Source: RGIG3528 sp045616485
GTDB taxonomy: Bacteria > Bacillota > Clostridia > Lachnospirales > Lachnospiraceae
Length of the DNA: 64,000 nt
Assembly (NCBI GenBank): GCA_045616485.1
Contig: JAZLGU010000042.1
Coordinates: 7,581-71,580 of the forward strand
Direction of reading: 5' to 3'
In this document: positions 9,333 through 17,394 of the stretch, one piece after another
How positions within the stretch are numbered: position 1 is the first letter of the stretch
Layout of the letters: each line of letters begins with the position of its first letter
Made by a program: the position numbers and the translations under genes
The notes under the pieces: model-generated
Seen by the model: only the letters and a program-made list of their open reading frames with translations
What the model was told of the DNA's origin: nothing
The model's database searches: none

Positions 9333-10794
9333 TTTCAGCCTCCTCTCTCTTCTTGCTGGATCTCTTAAGCTCTACAACAAGTCCGTATACACCCCAGATA
9401 AGTACTCCTGCAAAAGCCCCTCCGAAGCAGCCAATTAAAGCATTTTTAATATTAGCTGTAGAGAAAAATCTGGAGCCTGATGTGCTGGCAGTAGTATAGG
9501 ATGTAAATGCCCCCTGATATCCGGATGACGCAGTAAAGCTCTCTGTCATTTCACAAACATCTTCATAAAGCTTATCGTATGCATTAATAATACCTGTAAT
9601 GGTAACCTCTGCATATTCATGCACTCCTACAGTACCTGTAGCCTGAATATTGCTAAGTCTTTCCTCATAGTCAGATATCATTTTCTCATAAAAAGCCTTA
9701 TCTCTGCTATTTTCTGCCTGCTGAAGTACCAGCTCATTATAGGCATCAAGATTCTTAGTAATAGACTGAAGCTTTTTATCTTCACCGGAGGATAAAATCA
9801 GGATGGTTTCATTTTTATAATTTTTAATAAGCTCATCATAATGCTTCATTTTATTTTCAGCATTCATTAGCTCAGTCTTATAGTTTCTTATATAATGAGT
9901 ATAAAGGGTAGAAAAGCTCTCCTTATCACGCACTGTATTGGAGTAGAAAATATAGGCTCCGAAATAATTAACCTGAGCCTCATAGCTAAGGGTAATAAGC
10001 TCTGCCATATCCTTATAAGTAAGACCATTTCTGGAGAAATCAGGGAAATCCTGGCTTATTTCTCTACAGTAATTACTTAAGGCCACAAAGGACTGTCTTA
10101 ATACATCTGCAGCTTCAGAGTACTCAACTATTGAATAATCAAAACCGCCTATACCATACTCCGGAGCTGTGATGGTGGAATACTGATCATAAAAGCTCTC
10201 GTTAAAACGCACAATAATAGCATTAAGAAGAGCATTCATTTCATCATCCCTTAGCATTTTTTCTTTTTCGCCAAAGCCATTTTTAAGCGTAACAATATAA
10301 ATATTTTCATACTCCGGCTCTGTGCCCAGTAATTCTCTTATGGAGGACTCGGACAGATTGAGCTTGGAATACATGGCCAGCTTCTGTCTGTATTCCTCCT
10401 TTAATACACGGGATACTTCGATGTTATTTCTGACAGAGTCAACGGTAATCTTATCAGAAAGCCCCGCCTGAATAAGAGCATTTTTTACAACGTAAGCAGA
10501 AGCAATAGTATCTACATTGTACTGATCTTCCATAAGCACCTGAATGGATGCTACGGCATCGGAAGAATTTCTCTTGTTTTCAGCCATAAATAAGGCTGCT
10601 GCAAGGCCAACGGAAGCAAGTAAGAGAATTAATGTTACAAAAACTCCCCTCTTCTTCCCCATAAATTTAAAGACTCTGACTAAATCTATTTCATCATTGT
10701 CCCCTGCATTTCTTTTAACAGTAACAGAAATATCAGGCTTACCGGCTTCAGTACCCGGTACTAAAGAATTTATTAATTCGTTATTCTCGCTCAT
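9319..10794 (-). CDS. Wzz-like polysaccharide chain-length/co-polymerase protein A
   Basis: About 491 residues with the same plan as the next gene: a transmembrane segment near residues 47-67 after a cytoplasmic N-terminus, a long extracytoplasmic helical region, and a C-terminal transmembrane segment (LIGCFGGAFAGVLIWGVYGL) with a basic tail. The two proteins share layout and scattered phrases (FYDQYS/FYDQYT) and look like diverged paralogues. I place the start at the ATG at 10794, which follows AAAGGA, instead of the in-frame ATG at 10815, which lies inside the capD 3' end and lacks a good site. Probable role: chain-length control of a surface polysaccharide. Confidence 0.55.
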   Translation of the reverse strand: MSENNELINSLVPGTEAGKPDISVTVKRNAGDNDEIDLVRVFKFMGKKRGVFVTLILLLASVGLAAALFMAENKRNSSDAVASIQVLMEDQYNVDTIASAYVVKNALIQAGLSDKITVDSVRNNIEVSRVLKEEYRQKLAMYSKLNLSESSIRELLGTEPEYENIYIVTLKNGFGEKEKMLRDDEMNALLNAIIVRFNESFYDQYSTITAPEYGIGGFDYSIVEYSEAADVLRQSFVALSNYCREISQDFPDFSRNGLTYKDMAELITLSYEAQVNYFGAYIFYSNTVRDKESFSTLYTHYIRNYKTELMNAENKMKHYDELIKNYKNETILILSSGEDKKLQSITKNLDAYNELVLQQAENSRDKAFYEKMISDYEERLSNIQATGTVGVHEYAEVTITGIINAYDKLYEDVCEMTESFTASSGYQGAFTSYTTASTSGSRFFSTANIKNALIGCFGGAFAGVLIWGVYGLVVELKRSSKKREEAENEQK

Positions 10795-10804
10795 ATTTTT
10801 TCCT

Positions 10805-12721
10805 TTAATTATCATTAGCTGTAGGATGATAGGTGGTCACAATCTGCTTTATACGCTCTCTGATTTCCTTTGGCACAGGCTCAGATTCTACAAAAGGCTT
10901 TAAGGCATCCAATTGTGCTAAAAACTTTTCTTCATCGATTTCCAAAGGCTTACCTATATGAATAAGCTTATTGTCTGTCATCTGTAGACCTTCCTCATTC
11001 ATAAGCTTCTCTTCATATAATTTTTCTCCCGGTCGAAGTCCTGTAAATTTAATCTCCATGTCTTCATAAGGAGTAAAACCGGAAAGCTTAATGAGATTTT
11101 CTGCCAGATCCAGGATGCGCACCGGCTCTCCCATCTCAAGCACAAATATCTCGCCTCCCTTGGCATAGGCACCTGCCTGAAGTACCAGAGACACTGCCTC
11201 GGGAATTGTCATAAAGAAACGGATGATATCGGGATGAGTAACAGTCACAGGACCGCCTTCTGCAATCTGCCTTTTAAACAAAGGAATAACAGAACCGTTA
11301 CTTCCTAATACATTACCAAAACGCACTGCCACAAACTCTGTTTTGGAACGATTATTATAGGTCTGGATAATCATTTCGCAGATTCTCTTGGTGGCTCCCA
11401 TAACATTGGTAGGATTAACCGCCTTGTCTGTGGAAATCATAACGAAACGTGCCACGCCATACTTATCTGCCGCCTGTACCAACTTAAGTGTACCGAAAAC
11501 ATTATTTTTTACAGCCTCACCAGGGCTTACTTCCATAAGAGGAACATGCTTATGGGCTGCCGCATGATAAATAAGTTCAGGATGATACTTAGAAAAAATA
11601 TCATCCAAACGGGCTGTATTACGAACAGATCCTATAAGGGTCACCAAATTTAAGTCCGGCAGGGATCTTGTCAGCTCCTGCTGAATATCATAGGCATTAT
11701 TCTCATATATATCATAAATAATAAGCTGCTTAGGATGATACTTGGCTATCTGTCTGCAAAGCTCAGAACCTATGGAACCACCACCGCCGGTAACCATAAC
11801 TACTTTTCCGCTAACATAGCCCATAATAGCAGAAAGATCGGTACGAACAGGCTCTCTGCCCAACAAATCCTCAATGGAAACGTCTCTAACAGCAGTAATG
11901 CTTACATTGCCTCCTACCATATCTTCTATGGAAGGAGTGATTTTAAGCTCACATCCTGTATCCTTACAAATATTTGTAATTTCCTTTATGGTAGCCCTGG
12001 AAGCCGAAGGCATGCAGATAATAATCTGCTTTATGTCATACTTGGCACAATTCTTTATTATGGTATTTCTGTCTCCCACCACCTTAATGCCATGGAAAAA
12101 GCTGCCAATTTTATTTTTATCATCATCTATAATACAGCAAATCTTGAGCTTGGTCTTCTGATTAATCTGCAGCTCTCTGATAACCATATGAGCTGTCTCA
12201 CCGGCACCAATAATCATGGCTCTGACACGCTCTGAATGATTGCTGGAATTAATCACATGAATATGGGCGGTACGATAAAGCATCCTGACTGCCGTAACGC
12301 ATAGGAAAAGAGTGCCCGGGTACAAAACATACCATGTAGTAGGGAAAAAACTTACATTCTCTCCATGCCTGTCTGTAAACGGCAGAATAACTATACCGTA
12401 CTTTGGGAAAATCTCCAGCAGGAAGAAATGTATAATGTCTGAGACAGCAACTGCTAAAGCAATATTCCTAATCTCAGTAAGGCCGGCATAATTCCACAGA
12501 CTGTGGTAAAGCCTGAATATCCAGAAAAGAATAATCGTAATAAGTATATTGATCCATAAATAATCTTTATATCTGGAATAATACTCACTAACATCTGTAA
12601 ATTTAAACTCTAAACGAAGGTAAAGAGCAAAATATCCGGAAAAAACTACAGCAATAACATCTGCTAATGCTATAATAAATCTTTTCCATATAATCTCATA
12701 TTTTTTTAAAAATGCTTTCAA
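10805..12721 (-). CDS. CapD/WbpM-type membrane nucleotide-sugar 4,6-dehydratase
   Basis: About 638 residues. Four to five N-terminal transmembrane segments (residues about 1-140) precede a CoA-binding-like domain and a Rossmann NAD domain with VTGGGGSIGSELCRQIA. STDKAVNPTNVMGATKR carries the Met-x3-Lys catalytic variant of this membrane-bound family. These enzymes dehydrate UDP-GlcNAc-type sugars to begin synthesis of rare surface sugars. The best start is the TTG at 12721 (GGGAGG, 6-base spacing): the promoter just upstream predicts transcription from about 12758, leaving no leader for the earlier in-frame GTG at 12757. First gene of the operon capD-wzz-wzz-glmS-dnaE. Confidence 0.88.
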   Translation of the reverse strand: MKAFLKKYEIIWKRFIIALADVIAVVFSGYFALYLRLEFKFTDVSEYYSRYKDYLWINILITIILFWIFRLYHSLWNYAGLTEIRNIALAVAVSDIIHFFLLEIFPKYGIVILPFTDRHGENVSFFPTTWYVLYPGTLFLCVTAVRMLYRTAHIHVINSSNHSERVRAMIIGAGETAHMVIRELQINQKTKLKICCIIDDDKNKIGSFFHGIKVVGDRNTIIKNCAKYDIKQIIICMPSASRATIKEITNICKDTGCELKITPSIEDMVGGNVSITAVRDVSIEDLLGREPVRTDLSAIMGYVSGKVVMVTGGGGSIGSELCRQIAKYHPKQLIIYDIYENNAYDIQQELTRSLPDLNLVTLIGSVRNTARLDDIFSKYHPELIYHAAAHKHVPLMEVSPGEAVKNNVFGTLKLVQAADKYGVARFVMISTDKAVNPTNVMGATKRICEMIIQTYNNRSKTEFVAVRFGNVLGSNGSVIPLFKRQIAEGGPVTVTHPDIIRFFMTIPEAVSLVLQAGAYAKGGEIFVLEMGEPVRILDLAENLIKLSGFTPYEDMEIKFTGLRPGEKLYEEKLMNEEGLQMTDNKLIHIGKPLEIDEEKFLAQLDALKPFVESEPVPKEIRERIKQIVTTYHPTANDN

Positions 12722-12765
12722 AACAAACCTCCCAAATGCAGCTGTATATAAAGCCACACGATTTA

Positions 12766-12794
12766 ATTATAGCCATTCTATTAATAATCGTCAA
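12766..12794 (-). promoter_or_regulatory. Strong sigma-A promoter of the capD operon
   Basis: TTGACG, 17 bases, TATAAT on the minus strand. It lies immediately after the preceding terminator, so the polysaccharide/glmS/dnaE operon has independent control. Confidence 0.8.
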
Positions 12795-12795
12795 C

Positions 12796-12836
12796 GATAA
12801 AAAAAGGTAATGCATTCCGTATAAATGCATTACCTT
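12796..12836 (-). terminator. Terminator after the LCP gene
   Basis: A 13-bp perfect stem (AAGGTAATGCATT and complement) with a 7-base loop, followed on the minus strand by seven T. Confidence 0.9.
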
Positions 12837-12844
12837 ATCTTGGT

Positions 12845-14593
12845 TTATTTAACTATAATCTGGTCATTATAAATCTGATGGAAATAATCTCTGGCCTTTC
12901 CTACGGAATTATAATCCGGAACAAACATCCAGGCATTGGCATGAAGAGCGTAGCTGGCATACAGACCTGTAGCTGAATCCGTAATATTGTAGGATACTAC
13001 ATCCCACCCCTGTAACGTGGAAATCTGATTACTGATCAGGGATGATATTTTTTCCGTCGGCATGGATGTAGCCATATTTTTTCCGGCTGCAGCCATAACA
13101 TCAGCATAATTGGTAAGAAGAGCCGTACTCTTTGTGCACTTTTCAATAACTGCCCTGATAACTTCCATCTGATGGATACCACGGGACGGCTCGCCCCCCG
13201 GAACATTGTAACGAGTTCTGGCAAAGCCCAAAGCTTCTATACCATTTAAAGTATTAGGTCCCTTTACAATCTGCTGACCATAACAGGTGGTAAAAGATGA
13301 ATCTGAAATAACAGTCACTCCGCCTATGGCATTTATTAATGCCTCAACACCACTGAAATTCACTCTGAAATAGTAATCACAGTTTACTCCGTACAGATTG
13401 GTAAGTGTAGCCATGGCAGCCTTAACACCTCCAATAGAAGTGGCATGAGTCAGCTTATCATACTGCCAGTCAAAGCAGGAAATAGGCACATAGGAATCTC
13501 TTGGAGTAGTCAGCATAAATATCTGATGGGTCTTGGTATTAATGGTAACCAGAATATTTACATCACCTCTGCCCACAAAGCCCTTATGCTGATCCACACC
13601 ATTTATAAGAACAGTAAATACGTGGTCATTACCTGTATGATATTCTGTCCATGGAACATATGGGTCATATCCCAGATAATTCAAATCGGGAGTCTTGGTA
13701 GGCTCAGGCGCAGTAGCACCCGTAGGTGTAGGTGAAAGCTCACCTGTAGGCTCAGCAGTAGGCTGCTGGCTGGGATGACCCACCTGAGTACCGGGACCTG
13801 TAGGCTGGATACCTCCTGCAGCGCCTCCCTGAGGCCTTGGTATGGCATTAGTATCCTCTTCTACTATAACAGTAACTTCAATACTTGCAATTTCTTTAAT
13901 CTGCTCTCCTATGCCTTCAAAGCCTTCAGCTTCTCCTAAAAGCCCCAGAGACTCGGAATCACAAATGGCAACATTTATTTCTCCACTGAGAAGACTTAAA
14001 AAAAGCTCGGAAATGCTGGTATAAACAGTAGGATTAATGGTAATATTGTACTTTTTCTCATACTCAACTACTGCCTGCTCAACCGTACCATAGGTATTTT
14101 TCATAAGACCTACTGTAACATTAGCATGGGGATCCAGTTCAGTAATGCCACTATCTGCCTTAACAAATACCGATATCTCATCGGTATGCTTATGGACATC
14201 TTCTGTAATATTTCCAATTCCTCTATTGGTGGCATGCAGGTAACCACAGCCCACTATAAGGACTATGGATATTATCAGGGATACTACCTTGGAAACAATA
14301 CCGGGTATACGCCACCTCTGTAAAAGAGTAAATGCTGCCACCAGTAAAATCATAACTGATGTGACTAAAAACACTATATCTTTAGGTAAAACTGACTGAT
14401 AGCAAAGAACAGCAAAAATTACAGTAATAATAAGCTGGAAAGCACAAAGCCCCAGACCTACATACTGTAATAATTCCCATTTATCTATTTTTGTCCGAGT
14501 ATCTTCGGATCCTGTATCGATGGCCTCTACAGGAGCTACTGACTCTTCCTTACTTTCTTCCTGTAAGGAGACTTTCAAGTTCTCTTCCTGCAT
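12845..14593 (-). CDS. LytR-CpsA-Psr (LCP) family glycopolymer ligase with extra N-terminal sensor-like module
   Basis: About 582 residues. Two to three transmembrane segments lie near residues 40-115. Then comes an extracytoplasmic module (about 125-245) whose segments TVGLMKNTYGTVEQAVVEYE and INVAICDSE resemble a small solute-binding fold. A Pro/Thr/Gly-rich linker follows. The LCP domain starts near residue 335, with NGVDQHKGFVGRGDVNILV, the conserved LTTPRDSYVPI and GFARTRYNVPGGEPSRG. LCP proteins attach teichoic acids or capsule to peptidoglycan from lipid carriers. I prefer the ATG at 14593 (GGAGAGG nine bases upstream). The start overlaps the HPr-like gene by 44 bases, so the two are likely coupled. 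Confidence 0.85.
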   Translation of the reverse strand: MQEENLKVSLQEESKEESVAPVEAIDTGSEDTRTKIDKWELLQYVGLGLCAFQLIITVIFAVLCYQSVLPKDIVFLVTSVMILLVAAFTLLQRWRIPGIVSKVVSLIISIVLIVGCGYLHATNRGIGNITEDVHKHTDEISVFVKADSGITELDPHANVTVGLMKNTYGTVEQAVVEYEKKYNITINPTVYTSISELFLSLLSGEINVAICDSESLGLLGEAEGFEGIGEQIKEIASIEVTVIVEEDTNAIPRPQGGAAGGIQPTGPGTQVGHPSQQPTAEPTGELSPTPTGATAPEPTKTPDLNYLGYDPYVPWTEYHTGNDHVFTVLINGVDQHKGFVGRGDVNILVTINTKTHQIFMLTTPRDSYVPISCFDWQYDKLTHATSIGGVKAAMATLTNLYGVNCDYYFRVNFSGVEALINAIGGVTVISDSSFTTCYGQQIVKGPNTLNGIEALGFARTRYNVPGGEPSRGIHQMEVIRAVIEKCTKSTALLTNYADVMAAAGKNMATSMPTEKISSLISNQISTLQGWDVVSYNITDSATGLYASYALHANAWMFVPDYNSVGKARDYFHQIYNDQIIVK

Positions 14594-14807
14594 CTTCTTC
14601 GTCCTCTCCATCTACTTTAATGGTAATAACTTCACCGTCATAAATCTTGAGAGTCATCACGCCCATAATGCTTTTAGCATTAATCTGCTTCTCATCCTGA
14701 TTAACGTATACAGATGACTTATATTTGCTGGCAACCTGTACTAAAAGAGCTGCAGGAGCCACATTCATATTAGATGTCTTTGCAATAGTAATTTCCTTTG
14801 TTAACAT
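14550..14807 (-). CDS. Crh-like HPr paralogue lacking the active-site histidine
   Basis: An 85-residue protein with the full HPr fold pattern. Position 15, the His phosphorylated by PTS enzyme I, is Asn (N15 in TSNMNVAPA), and the usual Arg17 is Ala. The regulatory serine is exact: S46 in NAKSIMGVM, the HprK target. It should therefore not carry phosphate for PTS transport but could be phosphorylated on Ser46, like Crh of Bacillus, which has Gln15. It lies downstream of rapZ-whiA, the position of crh or HPr genes in other Firmicutes, and hprK is in the same gene string. Likely role: co-repressor for CcpA-type catabolite control. A true HPr would then be encoded elsewhere. Confidence 0.85.
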   Translation of the reverse strand: MLTKEITIAKTSNMNVAPAALLVQVASKYKSSVYVNQDEKQINAKSIMGVMTLKIYDGEVITIKVDGEDEEDAGRELESLLTGRK

Positions 14808-14849
14808 TTCATTCCTCCAATAAATATCACTGTCACTGATACAGATGCG

Positions 14850-15602
14850 CTACTTTTCTGCATCCTGTCGTAACTCTGTGGCAATAACATGAATACGCTC
14901 AAATCTATGATTCAGTCCCGATCTGGAAGTGGCCCCGGATAAAGTCCTGCCCAGCTCAGACAAAGACATCTCAGGCTCTTTAAGTCTGGCTTCACAGGTC
15001 TCTTTTAGCTCAGGACTAAGACTGTCATAAAGGCCATGCGCCTTTATATACAATATATCCTCCACCTGTCTGGCAGCTGCTGAAATAGTCTTTTTAAGAT
15101 TGGCTGTCTCGCAATTAACCTGTCGGTTCACATTATTGCGCAAATCCTTAAGAATACGCTTGTTTTCAAAATCCATGAGAGATCTGTGAGCTTCACAAAT
15201 ATTCAGCATATCAGAAATCTCATCCGCATCCTTTAAGTAGAAAACATACTTGTCCTTCCTGGGCACTATATGACCTTCAGGACCATATTCAGATGCAGTT
15301 TCTTTAATAAGCTCAGCAGTCGCCAGATCTCTGCAGACTATTTCAAAGTGATACTGCCCTTTAGGGTCAGTCACTGTCCCCGAAGTCAAAAATGCTGTCC
15401 TAAGAAAGCATCTTTTGCAACAAGACCTGTCCAGTATTGCTTTTGCCTTTTCAGCGATTAATTCTATGTTAATTTCATATTGTTTGTCAATATCTTTTTT
15501 TGCAGAAAGAAGATCTGATGCGAAAGCTGCTGCCGTAAGGCAATGTTTCTTTTGCACCACTATCTCTTTTAATTCTGCTTTAACATCCTGTGTAAATGAC
15601 AT
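14850..15602 (-). CDS. whiA: WhiA family DNA-binding protein, shortened N-terminal domain
   Basis: 250 residues, against about 310-320 for typical WhiA. The start MSFTQDVKAELKEI is normal, but the family's first LAGLIDADG-like half is largely missing: only about 57 residues precede CCKRCFLRTAFLTSG, where Bacillus WhiA has about 120. The second half (YHFEIVCRDL, RNNVNRQVNCETANLKKT) and the C-terminal helix-turn-helix (MSLSELGRTLSGATSRSGLNHR, given in part by SLSELGRTL) are intact. WhiA affects division and chromosome segregation in Firmicutes and sporulation in Streptomyces. Its ATG overlaps the rapZ stop codon by one base. Function is probably kept through the DNA-binding half; the loss is real in this reading frame. 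Confidence 0.9.
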   Translation of the reverse strand: MSFTQDVKAELKEIVVQKKHCLTAAAFASDLLSAKKDIDKQYEINIELIAEKAKAILDRSCCKRCFLRTAFLTSGTVTDPKGQYHFEIVCRDLATAELIKETASEYGPEGHIVPRKDKYVFYLKDADEISDMLNICEAHRSLMDFENKRILKDLRNNVNRQVNCETANLKKTISAAARQVEDILYIKAHGLYDSLSPELKETCEARLKEPEMSLSELGRTLSGATSRSGLNHRFERIHVIATELRQDAEK

Positions 15603-16453
15603 TATTTATATATATCTCTGTGATCCAGCTTTACGGCATACTCTCCCGCCTCCAGTGCTTTGGCAAGCTCTGTGGCCAAAGTCACTGACCTGTGCTTACC
15701 GCCTGTACAACCTATGCCGATTACCAGACCATTCTTTCCTTCTTTAATATAATTTGGAATCAGAAATTCCATAAGGTCACATATTTTAATAAGGAACTCA
15801 CCTGCTGCATCGCTTTTCATAACAAATTCGCGGATTTCCTTATCACGTCCCGTAAGATTTTTAAGCTCAGGGATATAATAAGGATTAGCCAAAAATCGCA
15901 CGTCAAAAACCAGATCCGCATCTGCAGGTATGCCATACTTGAAACCGAAGGAAAGCACTGTTACCACAAAATTTTTGAAAGAATGATTGTTTTGAAAAAT
16001 ATCATCAATTCTTTGCTTTAATTCTCTGACCAAAAGTGTGGAAGTATCAATAATAAAATCAGCGTTTTCCTTTAAAAATGAAATGGCCTGTCTTTCTTCT
16101 TCAATACCGGCTTCCACTCTGCCATTACCGGCCAGAGGATGAGAGCGCCTGGTCTCCTTGTATCTTTTTATCAGAGTCTCATCCGTAGCATCCATAAAAA
16201 GGATCTCAGCAGCAACACGATGCTCTTTTAACTCTGCCATAAAAGCGGCAGCCTTCTCTTTTTGAATACCGGCTCTTATGTCTATACCCACAGCTACTTT
16301 ATCATAATCACCGGAGTCGGCGGCCAGCTGAGCAAATTTTGAAATAAGAGGAATCGGCAAATTATCTACACAGAAAAAGCCCATATCCTCAAGCATCTTG
16401 AGAACAGAAGATTTACCAGCTCCACTCATGCCTGTTACAATAACAAATCTCAT
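15602..16453 (-). CDS. rapZ: RNase adapter RapZ / YvcJ-type nucleotide-binding protein
   Basis: 283 residues. The N-terminal Walker A is GMSGAGKSS (residues 8-16), with DNLP and EILFMDATDETLIKRYKETR typical of the family. The C-terminal half contains LSFGFKYGIPADADLVFDVRFLPN-like sequence (here VRFLANPYYIPEL) and the conserved IGCTGGKHRSV. In E. coli RapZ binds sRNA that controls glmS; in Bacillus YvcJ is a GTP-hydrolysing protein of less certain role. It overlaps murB by four bases (ATGA) and whiA by one. The yvcK gene that commonly lies between rapZ and whiA is absent here. Confidence 0.93.
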   Translation of the reverse strand: MRFVIVTGMSGAGKSSVLKMLEDMGFFCVDNLPIPLISKFAQLAADSGDYDKVAVGIDIRAGIQKEKAAAFMAELKEHRVAAEILFMDATDETLIKRYKETRRSHPLAGNGRVEAGIEEERQAISFLKENADFIIDTSTLLVRELKQRIDDIFQNNHSFKNFVVTVLSFGFKYGIPADADLVFDVRFLANPYYIPELKNLTGRDKEIREFVMKSDAAGEFLIKICDLMEFLIPNYIKEGKNGLVIGIGCTGGKHRSVTLATELAKALEAGEYAVKLDHRDIYK

Positions 16454-17394
16454 TTTTCCACTCCCAGGAATATAACTTCAGGGCTTAACTCTACTCCTGA
16501 ATTCTCCAAAACTTTGGCTTTAACATCATTAATCAGCTTTACTACGTCATCGCAGGAAGCATTTCCTTTATTAATCACAAAACCTGAATGTTTTTCAGAT
16601 ACAGCAGCATCACCTACACTGTAGCCTTTAAGTCCTGCATCCTGAATAAGCTTACCCGCAAAATATCCTTCAGGCCTTTTAAATGTGGAACCTGCCGATG
16701 GATATTCCAAGGGCTGCTTATCATGACGGGCCTTTTTATAATTTTCCATAACAGCTCTGATAAGAATCTTAGGATATACTTTTAGTCTGAAAGAAGCTGA
16801 TAATACTATGTAGCCCTTCTCTTTAAAAGCTGAATGTCTGTAAGATAAATCCATATCTTCAAGCATTACATCCTTTATCTTTAAATCAGGTGTAAGTACC
16901 TTTGCGCTTACTATAACCTGCTTTACTTCTCCACCGTACGCGCCTGCATTCATAATAACTGCGCCGCCAACAGTACCCGGTATACCATAAGCAAATTCCA
17001 GGCCGGTAAATCCCTTTCTGGCTGCATATACAGAAAGTACAGTGAATCCCGCTCCTGCTCCAGCAGTAATAAGCCCGGTGCCCTCATTAATCTCATCAAC
17101 TATGGAAATAGTTGCTAAATCCCCGGAAAATTTAATAATAACTCCGTCAAATCCCTGATCAGAAACCAGAAGATTGGAGCCATTTCCAACAGGATAATAG
17201 TTCACATTTTCTTTTTTACAAAGAGATATAACAGCTATTAAATCGTCACTGTCCCCTACATTTACCAAAAATGTTGCAGGACCACCTATTTTAAAGGAAG
17301 TGTGACGGCTCATGGCTTCGTCAATGGCTATATCCCTGTCCGGAAGAATTTTTCGCAGTTCTTCCAGCATTATCAAACGTTTTTCGTCTGTCAT
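16450..17394 (-). CDS. murB: UDP-N-acetylenolpyruvoylglucosamine reductase
   Basis: 314 residues. MurB uses NADPH and FAD to reduce UDP-GlcNAc enolpyruvate to UDP-MurNAc in peptidoglycan precursor synthesis. Visible are SRHTSFKIGGPA near residue 24, YPVGNGSNLLVSD (FAD binding), the GIPGTVGGAVIMNAGAYGGE block and YPSAGSTFKRPEG with the catalytic serine. It is the type with the extended C-terminal domain. The start overlaps the glucokinase stop by four bases and its end overlaps rapZ by four, so the three genes are translationally linked. Confidence 0.96.
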   Translation of the reverse strand: MTDEKRLIMLEELRKILPDRDIAIDEAMSRHTSFKIGGPATFLVNVGDSDDLIAVISLCKKENVNYYPVGNGSNLLVSDQGFDGVIIKFSGDLATISIVDEINEGTGLITAGAGAGFTVLSVYAARKGFTGLEFAYGIPGTVGGAVIMNAGAYGGEVKQVIVSAKVLTPDLKIKDVMLEDMDLSYRHSAFKEKGYIVLSASFRLKVYPKILIRAVMENYKKARHDKQPLEYPSAGSTFKRPEGYFAGKLIQDAGLKGYSVGDAAVSEKHSGFVINKGNASCDDVVKLINDVKAKVLENSGVELSPEVIFLGVEK

